Source: Serripes groenlandicus (lineage: Eukaryota; Mollusca; Bivalvia; Cardiida; Cardiidae). Taken from it: a stretch of DNA of 64,000 bases. A program made the position numbers and the translations under genes. The notes beneath the pieces were generated by a model. That model was not told where the DNA came from. It ran no database searches and saw nothing but the letters and a program-made list of their open reading frames with translations. The stretch spans positions 13,168,510 through 13,232,509 of the forward strand of contig JASEVX010000003.1 in NCBI GenBank assembly GCA_031761405.1, written 5' to 3'. Positions 21,766 to 33,584 of the stretch are shown one piece after another. Position 1 is the stretch's first letter; each line of letters begins with the position of its first letter.

Positions 21766-22125
21766 CTGGTTAAAAAAAGATAAAGAAATGTTGAAATGTT
21801 TTTGTTTACATTGCACATCAGGTAAAAAGTGTTATAACTTTGTAATAAATTTGGGGGTACTATTTATTCTCATCGTTTCCAATGTTGTCAAAGGCATCTA
21901 TGTAAGAGCTAGCTTATAGTAAGAAATATAATACTTCACCTCTTTGTTTAACTATTAACCCTTTCAAACTTGCATACACATTTGGATGTATTAACAGCAG
22001 ATGACATTTGAAATAATTGCTTCCTCTTGGTATAGAAGCTTCATGTGAAGTTTTATTGAATTCCACCCAGACAAAATATGGCTTCCGACCGACAGACAGA
22101 CAGCCCGACACAGTGACTCCTATAT

Positions 22126-22378
22126 TTGTTTGTTTGTTTGGAGTTTAACGCCGCTTTCAACAGCTTTGGTCATATCACGGCGGTCAGTGCACCTACCCAT
22201 GTTTTCCTGGCTTTCCCACACCAGTACTTACACAACATTCTTTCGAAGCCACTGACTACTTTCTCACATAGATCAGAGGTGAGAGGCAATGGAAAACATC
22301 GCCCGAAAGAACGCGCCGCAACCGGGTATCGAACCCGTGACCTCCAGATACGCTACCAATTGAGCTACCCGGCCGGGC
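22126..22378 (-). mobile_element. tRNA-headed SINE with 11-bp target duplication
   Basis: On the minus strand it starts with a tRNA-like head (A box TAGCTCAATTGG, B box GGTTCGATACC; about 22318-22378). It continues through GTACTGGTGTGGGAAAGCC and ends GCGGCGTTAAACTCCAAACA plus (CAAA)n. It is flanked by GACTCCTATAT at 22115-22125 and 22379-22389. The target is the 3' end of another element ((GACA)n upstream and CCCCCTCTTCTTCGAACGGG then GTATAATAA downstream). Confidence 0.92.
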
Positions 22379-22559
22379 GACTCCTATATACCCCCTCTTC
22401 TTCGAACGGGGTATAATAAGGATGTATCCATCTACTGTCACAAGGCCATATAGAACTAGAGATTGCTTTTTTGAAAAAGCGCTTGTCTCCCCATTTGTGT
22501 GGTCGTAGGGGAGGAAAAGAAATGATGGAGATGAATTTTTTAGTTTTGGACTGAAGATG

Positions 22560-24598
22560 AAGCAACAGTGACAATCCTCAGTTATTGAGCGGAAACCATT
22601 TTTCAGCTGTTATCATGACCTTGGTCTTTGACCTAGTGACCTCAAAATCAATAGGGGTCATTTACTGCTGGTGACCAACCTGCACACTAAGTATGAAGTT
22701 CCTGGGCCCAAGCAAACTTCAGTTATTGAGCGGAAACCATTTTTCAGCCAAAGGCCACCGCAACCTTGACCTTTGACCTACTGACATCAAAATCAATAGG
22801 AGTCATCTACAGGTAAGGACCAAGCTGCACACCAAGTATGCAGTTCCTGGGTATAAGCGTTCTTGAGTTATTGAGTAAAACACATTTTTCAGCTGAAGGT
22901 TACCGTGACCTTTGACATTTGACCTTGTGACCTCAAAATCAAACACATTCAATAAAGGTCATTTACTGGTTAGGACCAACCTGCACACCAGGTATGAAGT
23001 TCCTCAACATAAGCATTCTTTAGTTATTGAGAAGAAACCATTTTTCAGCTGAAGGTTACCATGACCTTGACCTTTAAGCTAGTGACCTCAAAATCAATAG
23101 GGGTCATCTACTAGTGGTGACCAACCTGCACACCAAGTATTAACTTCCATGGCCAAAGCATTCTACAGTTATTAGGCAAAAACAATGTTTCAGCTCATTG
23201 TCACTGTGACCTTTCAGCTCAAGGTCATTCAAGGAACATTTCTACGAAATTATTTGAAAATCGGCCTGACACTTATGGAGGAGAAGATTTTTTAAGTTTT
23301 CACTATAGCCATAAAAGGTAAAAAAGCCCCGCTCCCTGGCCGCCATGTTTTTTTACCAATCAACATGGCTTGAAGGAATCTGATAGTGGATCACCCAAGG
23401 AACATTTCTACAAAATTATTTGAAAATCGGCCTGACACTTTTGGAGGAGAAGATTTTTTAAGTTTGCACTATAGCCATATAAGGCAAAAAGGCCCCGCCC
23501 GCCCTGGCGGCCATGTTTTTCGACCAATCAACATGGCTTGAAGGAATCTGATAGAGGGTTACCCAAGGAACATTTCTACAAAATTATTTGAAAATCGGCC
23601 TGACACTTATGGAGGAGAAGATTTTTTAAGTTTTCACTATAGCCATAAAAGGTAAAATAGCCCCGACCCCTGGCCGCCATGTTTTTTGACCAATCATCAT
23701 GGCTTGGAGGAATCTGATAGAGGATCACCCAAGGAACATTTCTACAAAATTATTTGAAAATCGGCCTGACACTTTTGGAGGGGAAGATTTTTTAAGTTTA
23801 CACTAGCCATATAAGGCAAAATAGCCCCGCCCCCCCTGGCGGCCATGTTTTTCGACCAATCAACATGGCTTGAAGGAATCTGATAGAGGGTTACCCAAGG
23901 AACATTTCTACAAAATTATTTGAAAATCGGCCAGACGATTATGGAGGAGAAGAGTTTTTAAGTTTTCACTATAGCCATAAAAGGTAAAATAGCCCCGACC
24001 CCTGGCCGCCATGTTTTTTGACCAATCAACATGGCTTGGAGGAATCTGATAGAGGATCACCCAAGGAACATTTCTACAAAATTATTTGAAAATCGGCCTG
24101 ACACTTTTGGAGGAGAAGATTTTTTAAGTTTGCACTAGCCATATAAGACAAAATAGCCCCGCCCCCCCCCTGGCGGCCATGTTTTTCGACCAATCAACAT
24201 GGCTTGAAGGAATCTGATAGAGGGTTACCCAAGGAACATTTCTACAAAATTATTTGAAAATCTGCCAACCAGTTTGGGAGAAGAAGAATTTTGAAGTATT
24301 TTCGGTTTCGTTGCCATGGAAACTAGAATTTTGCATGGATCCCAAAAATTTGAAAGAATTCTGGTGAGGTCATTGAGAGGATGCTTTCTGTAAAACTTTC
24401 ATCCAAATTGACCCACTGGTTACTGAGGAGAAGAAGTTGACGCATGACGCACGCCGGACGCCGGACAAAAGGCGATCACAATAACTCACCTTGAGCAAAG
24501 CTCAGGTGAGCTAAAAAGGGAATTGGTACAAAAACCTTAACCAATGTGTGACACCAATGCCGACGCCGACACCGGGGCGAGTAGTATAGCTAGAGCTA
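22560..24598 (+). mobile_element. Two interleaved Helentron-like elements
   Basis: 22560-23215 is a ~150-bp array (GTTATTGAGCGGAAACCATT, CTTGACCTTTGACC, ACCTCAAAATCAATAGG). At about 23220 it changes abruptly into ~180-bp units of the CCATGTTTTTCGACCAATCA / GGAACATTTCTACAAAATTA family. These end at 24513 with CTCACCTTGAGCAAAGCTCAGGTGAGCTAA. The first type then seems to resume and end GCGAGTAGTATAGCTAGAGC then TA. The second element looks inserted in or recombined with the first, and its 5' ACAAGAG end is missing. Confidence 0.7.
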
Positions 24599-25450
24599 AC
24601 AAAAGGGCCATGATAGGCCTGCATCGCTCACATTAGTTATGCAATGTGATATGTCATGCCAACACAATAACTTGTGTTGCATTCATGTCAGATAATACAA
24701 GAGGCCAAATAGAACCATTAAAGCTCCACTGCCGCAATGCGAAATAACTTTGACCCTATAGTGTCTCTCTTTTGTCAAATTGATATGACTTAGAAGGTCT
24801 CTAAGGAAATGTTTAATAAACCAGCTATTATTTCAAAACCAGACATTTATTTTCTCATGAAATACTCTTCAAAATCTAACAGTCTTGACAAATAAGGGTA
24901 AAACAGCCCCAGTCCCTGGTGGCCATCGCTTTTGACTAATATAGTAAAATATTTCCCAAAATATTTGGAAATCAGCCAGATGTATTGTGAGTTGAATATT
25001 TTACCATGTTTGGTATAGCAATATAAGACAAAACAGCCCCACTCCTAGCGGCGAAATTGTTCGACCAATGAACATGGCCTGAAATAATCTGATAGTCACC
25101 AAAGGAACATTTCTACAAAATTATTTGGAAATCATCCAGATTCTTTCCGAGAAAAGTTATATAAAGTTTTAGCTATCGCCATATAAGGGGAAAAAACCCA
25201 GCCCACCTGTCGGCCATGCTTTTCGAACATTAAACATGACTTGAAGGAATCTGATAGAGGGTTACATGTACCCAAGGAAATTTTCTACATATTTATTTGA
25301 AGGGGAACATTGTTAATTTTTCGGTTTTCGTGGACACCAGAAGTCTACATGGATTAAAACAAAGGAAATTGAGAGGATGCTTTGTGAAGTTTCATCCCAT
25401 TTGACCCATCAGCATAAATATATATTGGTAGTACCGGCAATATATCAAGG
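24599..25450 (+). mobile_element. Degraded Helentron-like element
   Basis: It starts ACAAAAGGGCCATGATAGGC and GCATCGCTCAC. The interior contains diverged ~170-bp units (CATGACTTGAAGGAATCTGA). No clear 3' stem-loop is visible before the next element. Confidence 0.55.
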
Positions 25451-25451
25451 T

Positions 25452-26207
25452 AAAAGAGGGCCCTGATGGCCCTATGGCCCTGGAATCGCTCACCTGATTT
25501 TTTTTTTCACTTTAGCTATATAAGCCCCGCCCCCTGCAAGCCATAGTTTCAGACCAATCAACATGGCTTGAAGGAATCTGATAGAGGGTCACCTGAGGGA
25601 CATTTCTACAAAATTATTTGAAAATCGGCCTGACAGTTTCAGAGAAGAAGATTTTTTAAGTTTTCACTATAGCCATATAAGGCAAAATAGCCCCGCCCCC
25701 CTGGTGGCCATGGTTTCCAACCAATCAACTTGGCTTGAAGGAATCTGATAGAGGGTCATCCAAGGAACATTTCTACAAATTTTTTTGAAAATCAGCCTGA
25801 CACTTTTGGAGAAGATTTTTTAAGTTTTCACTATAGCCATATAAGGCAAAATAGCCCCGCCCCCCTGGCGGCCATGTTTTTAGACCAATCAACATGGCTT
25901 GAAGGAAACTGATAGAGGGTCATCCAAGGAACATTTCTACAAAATTATTTGAAAATCGGCCAACCAGTTTGGGAGAAGAAGAATTTTGAAGTTTTTTTCA
26001 TTTCGTTGCCATGGAAACCAGAATTCTGCATGGATCCCAAAAAATTGAAGGAATTCCGGTGAGGTCATTGAGAGGATGCTTTCTGTGAAGTTTCATCCTA
26101 ATTGACCCACTGGTTACTGAGGAGAAGAAGTTGACGGACGACTGACGACGCACGCACAACAAAAGCCGATCACAATAACTCACCTTGAGCAAAGCTCAGG
26201 TGAGCTA
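25452..26207 (+). mobile_element. Helentron-like element, CCATGTTTTT family
   Basis: It starts AAAAGAGGGCCCTGATGGCC and GCTCACCTGA, and ends CACAATAACTCACCTTGAGC and AAAGCTCAGGTGAGCTA. The inner GCTCACCTGA is the reverse complement of the terminal TCAGGTGAGC. There are about three internal ~180-bp units. Confidence 0.8.
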
Positions 26208-26225
26208 AAAAGTAATATAACTAAA

Positions 26226-26790
26226 CAAGAGGGCAATGATGGCCCTGGATCGCTCACCTGAGTTATGTAATGTGAGTTGTTAGCTAATATAGAGGCCAAA
26301 CAGGACCAGTAAAGCTCCACTGCCACTGACCGAAAAACCCACACCAAGTGTTGCCTGTTTTTTGTCAAGTTAGTATTATTTAGAAGGTCACCAAAGAAAT
26401 TTGAGTGTACCAGTTAATATTTAACATGAAGATTTCTAAATTGTTCCCTATATATATCTATGCAAAACAGGTGACCCTCAGGGCTGGGCTTATTGTGACC
26501 CTAAGGGTATAATTTGAACACTCTTGGTAGAGGACCATTATACCGTTGTACTGACAAAATATCTTAGCTTTATAAGCCTTGCGGTAACAGACAAGAAGAT
26601 CTTCAAAGTTTTCCCAATATATCTCTTTGTAAAATAGGTGACCAATCTTGACCCCAGGGGTATTATTTGAACAATGTGTGTAGAGGACCACTAGACAATG
26701 CTAAGTTCTAGGCCTTTCGGTTTCAGACAAGACAAGTTTTGACTATAATCATATAAGGCAAAAAAGCCCCACTCCCTGGTGGCTAGTTTT
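26226..26790 (+). mobile_element. Truncated Helentron-like element
   Basis: A typical 5' end (ACAAGAGGGCAATGATGGCC, GCTCACCTGAG) is followed by degraded repeat units (TGACCCTAAGGGTATAATTT). No 3' end was found. Confidence 0.6.
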
Positions 26791-26799
26791 TGGTAGACT

Positions 26800-28280
26800 T
26801 GCGCATGCGCAGAGGCTGCCATAGTCATAGTGAGTTTGAAGTCACGTGATGTATATGCCCTTCACCACCAACAATTAAGTGCAATTTTTGGTTTGATTAA
26901 TTTACGAATGCTCACAAAAGCAAACATAGAGTAACGAAAAAAAATCCGATTATTCAAGCTTATAATAGAAAATAACAAGTCTTGTAAGTGTAAATATCAT
27001 ATTTAAAGTGTACACAATTATTTAGATATCATTACGCCAATATAGCACTGCACCGCGCAATTACCCTTTGTAAATTGTAACCCTTTTTTTTCTCTCTCGG
27101 CAGAGATGTAAACATCCACTCGCCCGCTAGCATAAGCGAGTGGAATGAAGGATCGGCTAGTACGAAATTCTAGGCGCTAGTCCATACATATTCGTTCATG
27201 TCCTTATTCATAAAGATAGTATGCATTGCTAAGCCTTTTCTTTCTTTTAATCTCAGTCCATCTATTCCTTCGACAACGATTAACGATGACTTGCATTTTG
27301 GATAGGTGCTTTCGACAAGGTCCGCGTCTAAAGAAACAAATTTCATCAAATGATTTGAGCGCTTTAAATCACTTGTTTATAAAGCGTTTAGAATACTTTG
27401 ATTATAATATGCAGAACGAATAACGAATAAATCTTGCAAGAAATCGATCATTTCTTTCGGCCAAAATCAGGTAAATGACCCGCGGATATTGGTTGTTACA
27501 ACATAACTGATTCATCCTTTTATTCTAAATTTGTATTACACAGTTCAAAATTAGATTTTGACAGTTTGTTCGTTATGATTTTGACGCGATTCAAGAATTT
27601 GACGCGATTATTTCGTTCATAGAGTTGATTACTAACAGATGACTAAGTTGATGATGGAAAGAACATTAACAAGTTAAGTTAAGCTAAAACATGCACAGGC
27701 AGGCGAGTGTTTCATTAGGATAAGTGCAACACTCAATTCCCAATCCTGCTTGCCCTTTAACAAATCACAACCCACCCCACAATATAAAAACTCTGCAGCA
27801 GACGAATTAAAACAAATCTGAGCAAAGATACAGAAAATCACATTTATTGGAAGTGTAATCATTGAATATAGTTGAAAACATTGTTGCAAAAGGAGAAAGC
27901 TTGTTATGAGTATGTTCTTCTTCTGCATCAATGTTTTCAAAAGTCGTCGGCTGCAATTACGTATGCAAGTGGGAAAGGTCTAAATAAGAAACACTTTTTC
28001 AAATGATAGTCAGTTGGCTATTCTAGTATATAATGTCTGTCTTAAATAATAATGACAAAACTTTCAAAAAACAAGAAAAAGATTTTTTACAATTTAATTG
28101 AAAACATATTTAATAAAAGTTGGGAAAGTTGTCCCTTTCCGTGCTTTTTTTATGAGAGTTCAAATCACAAGCAAAACTTATGAGACAGAGTTGACAAATA
28201 ACACATTGACACAATTTCAGATTTAGGCTTTGTTTCTGTCAAACTGCTGAAGAAGACACACATTTTGATTTAAAGTTTAT
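26800..28280. repeat. Dispersed repeat block, copy 2 (partner 2196-4440)
   Basis: It shares long stretches with 2196-4440: GAAGTCACGTGATGTATATG, the hairpin at 27114-27144, and the region GCACAGGCAGGCGAGTGTTT. An embedded MITE lies at about 27785-27985. It lacks the ~570 bp and ~130 bp present in copy 1. I see no coding potential. Confidence 0.7.
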
Positions 28281-28492
28281 TTAAAAAAAGGAATAATTTT
28301 ATTTATGATAAACAACATTACAATGATGGTGTAGAAAATACATGTCAACAATACATTTTTCAATTTGTACATTCATTGCACAGACCAAATCTTAGCAAGT
28401 TTGAAATTATGAACCTCTCAGCACATTTTTTTCTCAATTCATTACTTCTTGGCAGGATTTTACTGTTAAAATTGATGATTTTTTTTTTATTT

Positions 28493-28560
28493 TTGGCCGG
28501 ATTGCTCTAGCAATTCCGGTCTATAGATTGGCGATGTCTGTCTCTCCGTCTGTCTGTTCG
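28493..28560 (-). mobile_element. 3' end of a second copy of the 29015 element, reversed
   Basis: GGCCGGATTGCTCTAGCAAT and TCCGGTCTATAGATTGGCG are the reverse complement of the 3' end at 29245-29284. The rest of this copy is missing or replaced by a CCATGTTTTT-family fragment at about 28640-28870. Confidence 0.7.
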
Positions 28561-29014
28561 TCAACATTTTGTAAAATAAATATTCATATATGCACTTCTG
28601 TATCTCTTCTTAAACGATCGCAATTCTACCTTCAGTACTTCAGTACTTTGATTTACCAATCAAAATGGCTTGAAGGAATCTGATTGACACTTTTGTCGGA
28701 GAAGATTTTTTAAGTTTTCACTATAGCCATATAAGGCCAAATAGCCCCGCCCTCTGGCAGCGCTGTTTTTGGACCAATCAATATGGCTTGAAGGAATCTG
28801 ATAGAGGGTCATCCAAGGAACATTTCTGCAAAATTATTTGAAAATCGGCAAAAATAGTTTTGGAGAAGAAAATTTTAGCTACAACATACAATGTCATGAA
28901 GAGTATAAGATATATCTATGACTGAAGTTTACCCATAGCACTTGTACTTTTTGAGAAAATGTAAAAAAAGGAAACTATTAACTTTCAGCTAAACACAGCT
29001 AAACACAAAGTATA

Positions 29015-29284
29015 ACAAGAAACCGCTGAAGACGGCAAGGCCGGATTGTCGGCAATTTGACCTTGAAAATCGACAAACCAAGGTCAAGGTCAAAATAACC
29101 AAAGAAATCAATAGAACTTGTTACTGGTTACCTTCAGGCAAAGTTCCAAGTTTGTAACCCTTTCCAGTGCTGAGATTTTGCCTCAACCTGAAACTTTAAC
29201 CAAAATGTTGACGGACAAACAGACAGACCTGATAGATGGACAACGCCAATCTATAGACCGGAATTGCTAGAACAATCCGGCCAT
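29015..29284 (+). mobile_element. Short Helentron-like element (270 bp)
   Basis: It starts ACAAGAAACCGCTGAAGACG, and the next word GGCCGGATTGT is matched by ACAATCCGGCC right before the terminal CATA. It contains CTTGACCTTGAAAATCGAC-type words, a (GACA)n tract, and a hairpin near AGACCGGAATTGCTAGAACA. It is inserted in the first copy of a repeated host unit (see 28876-31910). Confidence 0.8.
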
Positions 29285-29486
29285 AAATATAAGAAATTAA
29301 AAAAAAAATCAAAATGTTGGACCCCAAAACACGTTTGATATGTTAAAGTACTTTATTTATGAAATGTGTGTGCACATTTTGAAATCAATCCAACGAAAAA
29401 TGAAGAAGGTATGTTTGAGTCTCAAAATCCACCAAAATTCATGTTCTTTAACCCAAAAATAGGTAACACTCATTAGCTACAACATA

Positions 29487-30598
29487 CACTGGCACTCCTC
29501 TATAACACTGTACTTGGGAGCCATGGTCTTACACAGCGATATATACGGGGTTAAATTGATAACGCTGTTCCAAAAATCCGCCGAGTCATTATAACACCCA
29601 CCCATATGCATACACTAATTCAATTGCAAAGAGAGAGTGTTTTTGGCTAAAACAAGCTTGCAAGATATATTTACTGTTTCTTTGACATTTGATAGATGTA
29701 ATATCAGGGGTCGAATTTAAGCTCGCATACTCACGATTATTGGAAGTACAAATTGTAATTGGCATGGTGAGATTTCAGGCACAAGCAGATTATTGCGAGT
29801 GAAATGTTTAGACCGAATAATACGCATTTCTAATCGTCGATCTATTACAGTGTTATTTATTTGACAATTTGCGTTAATTGCAGTGAACTTTCGAGATTTG
29901 TTTTGCAATATTTGCGGAAGTTTACAATTGATACATGTCTCGTGCGCATGCCTATTCAACGGCCCAATATTGATGACGTTTACTGCATACATTTGAGCTT
30001 AATAGTTTTAATATACATATCGCAAATACGATTGGCTGGAATAGTCACGTGTATATTTTGGGTTTTCCTAAGTTGTATTCACTACGGAGATGAAAAAAAT
30101 GGATGACATTCAGACAACATTTTGCACAAATACGATTGGCTGGAATGATCACGTGTATATTTTCGGGTTTTCCAAGTTGTATTCACGGAAGGTTGTTTGT
30201 TACATTATGAAGTTTGAAATTGAGTTTGCTTGTTTGTCACACCATGACGGCTGCTCTCGTTTAAAGTTGTATCAGTTTTAAAGGTGACTGAACACAATAA
30301 GCGTAATGCATAAACAATAATTACACCCAATATCGATTTTATACCGGTCTATTGTCATTATGCAAACAGCCGCTCGATAACGGTATCGATTTTTTATTTG
30401 TCTATTGTTTTAATATTGAAAGGGTTATGCAAACAGCCGCTCGATAACAATATCAATTTTTTTTTACCTGCCTATTGTTTTTGAAAATTTATAAATCTAT
30501 TCCCACATATTTCATGCAATATAATTTTGGGAGCCAAGCAAGACCAGTGTTATAACGGGATCCGCTTTAAAATTGAGTTTTATAGAGGAGTGCCAGTG
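29487..30598. mobile_element. TA-flanked DNA transposon, Tc1/pogo type, non-autonomous
   Basis: Perfect 19-bp terminal inverted repeats (CACTGGCACTCCTCTATAA and its complement) are flanked by TA on both sides. The undisturbed target AACATACAATG is present at about 28883. Inside are two copies of a ~55-bp segment (ACGATTGGCTGGAAT, CACGTGTATATTTT) at 30025 and 30126, and two of GCAAACAGCCGCTCGATAAC. There is no transposase. Confidence 0.88.
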
Positions 30599-30831
30599 TA
30601 CAATGTCATGAAGAGTACAAGATAAAATTATGACTGAAGTTTGAAAACCCTAGCACTTGTACTTAATGAGATTTTTTTTAAAAAAGAAACATTAACTTTG
30701 AGCTAAACACAAAGTACAAAATATACAAGAAATTTTAAAAAAAATCAAAATGTTTGACCAAAAACCCGTTTGATATGTTGAAGTAATTTATTTATGAAAT
30801 GTGTGTGCACAATATAAAATCAATTTAACAA

Positions 30832-31712
30832 ACAAGAGGGCCATGAGGCCCTGGAATCGCTCACCTGAGAATGGGCTATTTAAGACTTTACTCTTTCGGC
30901 GCCAATGGCAATATCATCACAACAAACTTTCAGACAAAATTTCAAGCTGCTCAAGTCAAAAATGCAATCTCTATAGTGTTAACTAGATTGTTCTACAATT
31001 TAGCCTAGTGACCTAGTTGTTGACCTGACCTGACCCATATTCAAACTTGACCTAGATATCACTAAGACAAACATTCTGTTCAAAGTTTCAACATGCTCAA
31101 GCCAAAATTGTGGCTTCCAAAGTGTTAATAAGATTTTCCTTAAATTTGGCCTAGTGACCTTGTTTTTTACCGGACATGACCAATATTCAAACTTGGCCTA
31201 GATATCATCAAGACATTTATTCTGAGAAAGTTTCAACATGCTCAAGTAAAAAATGCGGCTTCCAGAGTGTTAACAAGCTTTTCCTTCAATTTAGCCTAAT
31301 GACCTAGTTGTTGACCCGACATGACCTATATACAAACTTGGCCTAGATATCACTAAGACAAACATTCTGAGAAAGTTTCAACATGCTCAAGCCTAAAATG
31401 TGACTTCCAGAGTGTTAAGATTTTTCTTAAATTTGGCCTAGTGACCTAGTTTTTCAACCGACATGACCCAGTTTCAAACTTGGCCTAGCTATCATCCAGA
31501 CAAACTTTCTGACAAAGTTTCAACATGCTCAAGTTTAAAATATGGCTTCCAGAGTGTTAACAAGATTTTCATTAAATTTGGCCTAGTGACCTAGTTTTTG
31601 TTGCCTCTAGAGTGTTAACAAGCAAATGTTGACGACGGACGACAGACAACGGACGACGGACAAAAGCCGATCACAAAAACTCACCTTGAGCACTTTGTGC
31701 TCTGGTGAGCTA
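30832..31712 (+). mobile_element. Helentron-like element, ~150-bp units
   Basis: It starts ACAAGAGGGCCATGAGGCCC and ends GCTCACCTTGAGCAC...GTGCTCTGGTGAGCTA. Internal units match those at 11249. Removing it restores a host segment that agrees base for base in length with the sister unit at 29390-29410. Confidence 0.85.
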
Positions 31713-31980
31713 ATAATGAAGAAGCTATGTCAAATTCTCAAAATTCACAAAAAATCATGTTTTTTTACCCAAAAAAGAAGGTCACACTCAGCATCTCCAG
31801 CATACAATGTGGAGAAGTGTATTAGATGTAACTATACTCGAATATGAAAGCCCTAGTACCAGTACTCATTGAGAAAAATTAAAAAACCCGAAACTTTAAC
31901 GTTGAGCTAAACGCAAATGTTTGATGTTGCCGTCGCAAGAAAGCAACACATTAGTCTCGCTTTCGCAGCGAGACAAAAAC

Positions 31981-32481
31981 TAGGGATGGGAAAGAATAAT
32001 CAAAAATTCAATTTGGCATAATATTTAAATTCAGTTTCCGAATACGAGTACTCACTTTTTCTGACGACTTTTCTTTTTTAAAGAAATATATAATTACTTT
32101 AATTAAGCAAACAAAACATGTCTTATTACAGATTTATTTATTACAGAAATCGTGAGTTGGAGCTATGGATGATAAAGGGTGAGGTATGATAAAGAGTGTG
32201 TGTATGTGTGTCAAATCTACAATTTAAAGCCCACGCTTATCATTCACAAATAATTTGTAAAGTAAAAATAAGGTTATAAAACTTTTTATCATCGAACAAA
32301 GATACATCATACAAGAGTCACTTAACGAAATACCTTGCAAACTTTAATATGTTGACCTGATTCATATCAATAGCGAAAGGCAGTCACATTTGAAACAAAT
32401 GTATTCAAGTTTTCATCTTGATTTAATGTTAAATTGATAGTCAAATATACCTGTTACTTTCAGTATTCATTCCAATCCCTA
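31981..32481. mobile_element. hAT-like MITE (TAGGGATGGG family)
   Basis: The ends TAGGGATGGGAAAGAATA and TATTCATTCCAATCCCTA are imperfect inverted repeats. The flanking 8-mers ACAAAAAC and GTAAAAAC agree at 6 of 8 positions. The inside is AT-rich and non-coding. A hairpin GTCTCGCT...AGCGAGAC lies just left of it, at about 31953-31973. Confidence 0.65.
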
Positions 32482-32487
32482 GTAAAA

Positions 32488-32745
32488 ACTAGAATGGAGT
32501 GCTCCCCGGAGCACGTGTGTCACCTGCCGGGGCCTTGTTAGAAAATTTTAATTTTTGACAGAAAAGGGGCAATAACTCCGATATAAAAATATTTGGATTA
32601 TCCCCCTTTTGTGAACCCATCACACACATTGATATAAACATTTGTCAGAAGTTTCAATGTAATCTTTTGAGTAGAAAAAAAGTTATTTGAAAATGTGACG
32701 AAAAAGTGTGACGACAGACAGACAGACGCCGGACAAAAAAAAAAG
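32488..32745 (+). mobile_element. Small element with GTGCTCC/GGAGCAC hairpin
   Basis: A 5' hairpin GTGCTCCCCGGAGCAC is followed by unique sequence and a (GACA)n-GCCGGACAAAA tract like the 3' part of the Helentron-like elements. The terminal stem-loop is not clear. Confidence 0.5.
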
Positions 32746-33584
32746 TAATCCCTAAGACACAACAAATGAATGACTTGTAAACAATCAAAGTGTTATAAAT
32801 CTGGTTGGTTGTGAATATTGTGAATATTGTAGTCAACTTTTTAGGATAGTGAAGCTTCCCATGTATTCATGTTTAACAGTTATATTATAATTAGGCAATG
32901 AATGACTCATGGATGGATGTAGATCATTTGAAACACTTTTGCTAACATACTTCTAATATTGCTTGCTGCAGTTGTATGTGGGAAATGGTTAAACAAGATC
33001 CTATGGTTACTCACCTGTCTGACCATTAACCCTTTCACTGCTGGATTTTTAATTCGGACTTGTCCAGCTCTGCATTTGGAAGAGTCCATAGTCAACTTTC
33101 AGACCTGATTGTGTCCTTTTACGCTTTACTAAATCCTCTAAACAGGCATTCCAGAACAATTCTGTTTTTTTCAGACATGAACAAATTGTCACATGAAGCA
33201 TTTAAATGTATTGATACTATGTAGTTTGTATACAGTCATATAGTGTTTTCATATTGTACATGGGAGTTATTACTGATTGTCATTACTGTCAAACTGTCTA
33301 AGTCTTAAGAGTGGCCTCCTTTGAACTCTTCTGTTTACGTTAGATAATTTTTGAAAAAAATTGTCATCAGCTTTCAACAATCAAGGCCCACCATATCCAG
33401 ATGTTTTTCATGAATAGATCATCGATGATAATGATATAATGTGCCTCCTAACGAGTAAAGGGAATACTGTAAAGCAATTTAATTTCCCTAGCAGGTAAAT
33501 AAAACTAATTGGTAATTTCATTTCAGACGTTTGTACGGAGTTCAATAGGCTACAGTACTGAAAGTGACATACTGCTATCTATAA
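32746..33584. other. No gene seen
   Basis: This is AT-rich intronic sequence. TTAACCCTTTCACTGCTGG at about 33027 and GCTTGCTGCAGTTGTATGTG then GGAAA at about 32959 look like MITE remnants. Confidence 0.5.

Larger units (their letters stand above)
28876..31910. repeat. Triplicated ~400-bp host unit broken by three elements
   Basis: Words AACATACAATGTCATGAAGA, GCACTTGTACTT and TTATGAAATGTGTGTGCACA occur in order twice, and a diverged third copy starts near 31795 (AGCATACAATGTGGAGAAG). With the elements at 29015, 29487 and 30832 removed, the units line up end to end. Confidence 0.7.

Noticed and set aside
22318..22378. Functional tRNA gene on the minus strand
   Set aside because: It is the head of a SINE with an 11-bp target duplication, and the anticodon and acceptor arms do not close properly.
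28493..29284. One ~790-bp transposon with 40-bp terminal inverted repeats
   Set aside because: The two ends are both 3' ends of the same short Helentron-like element in opposite directions. The right one has its own ACAAGA start at 29015.
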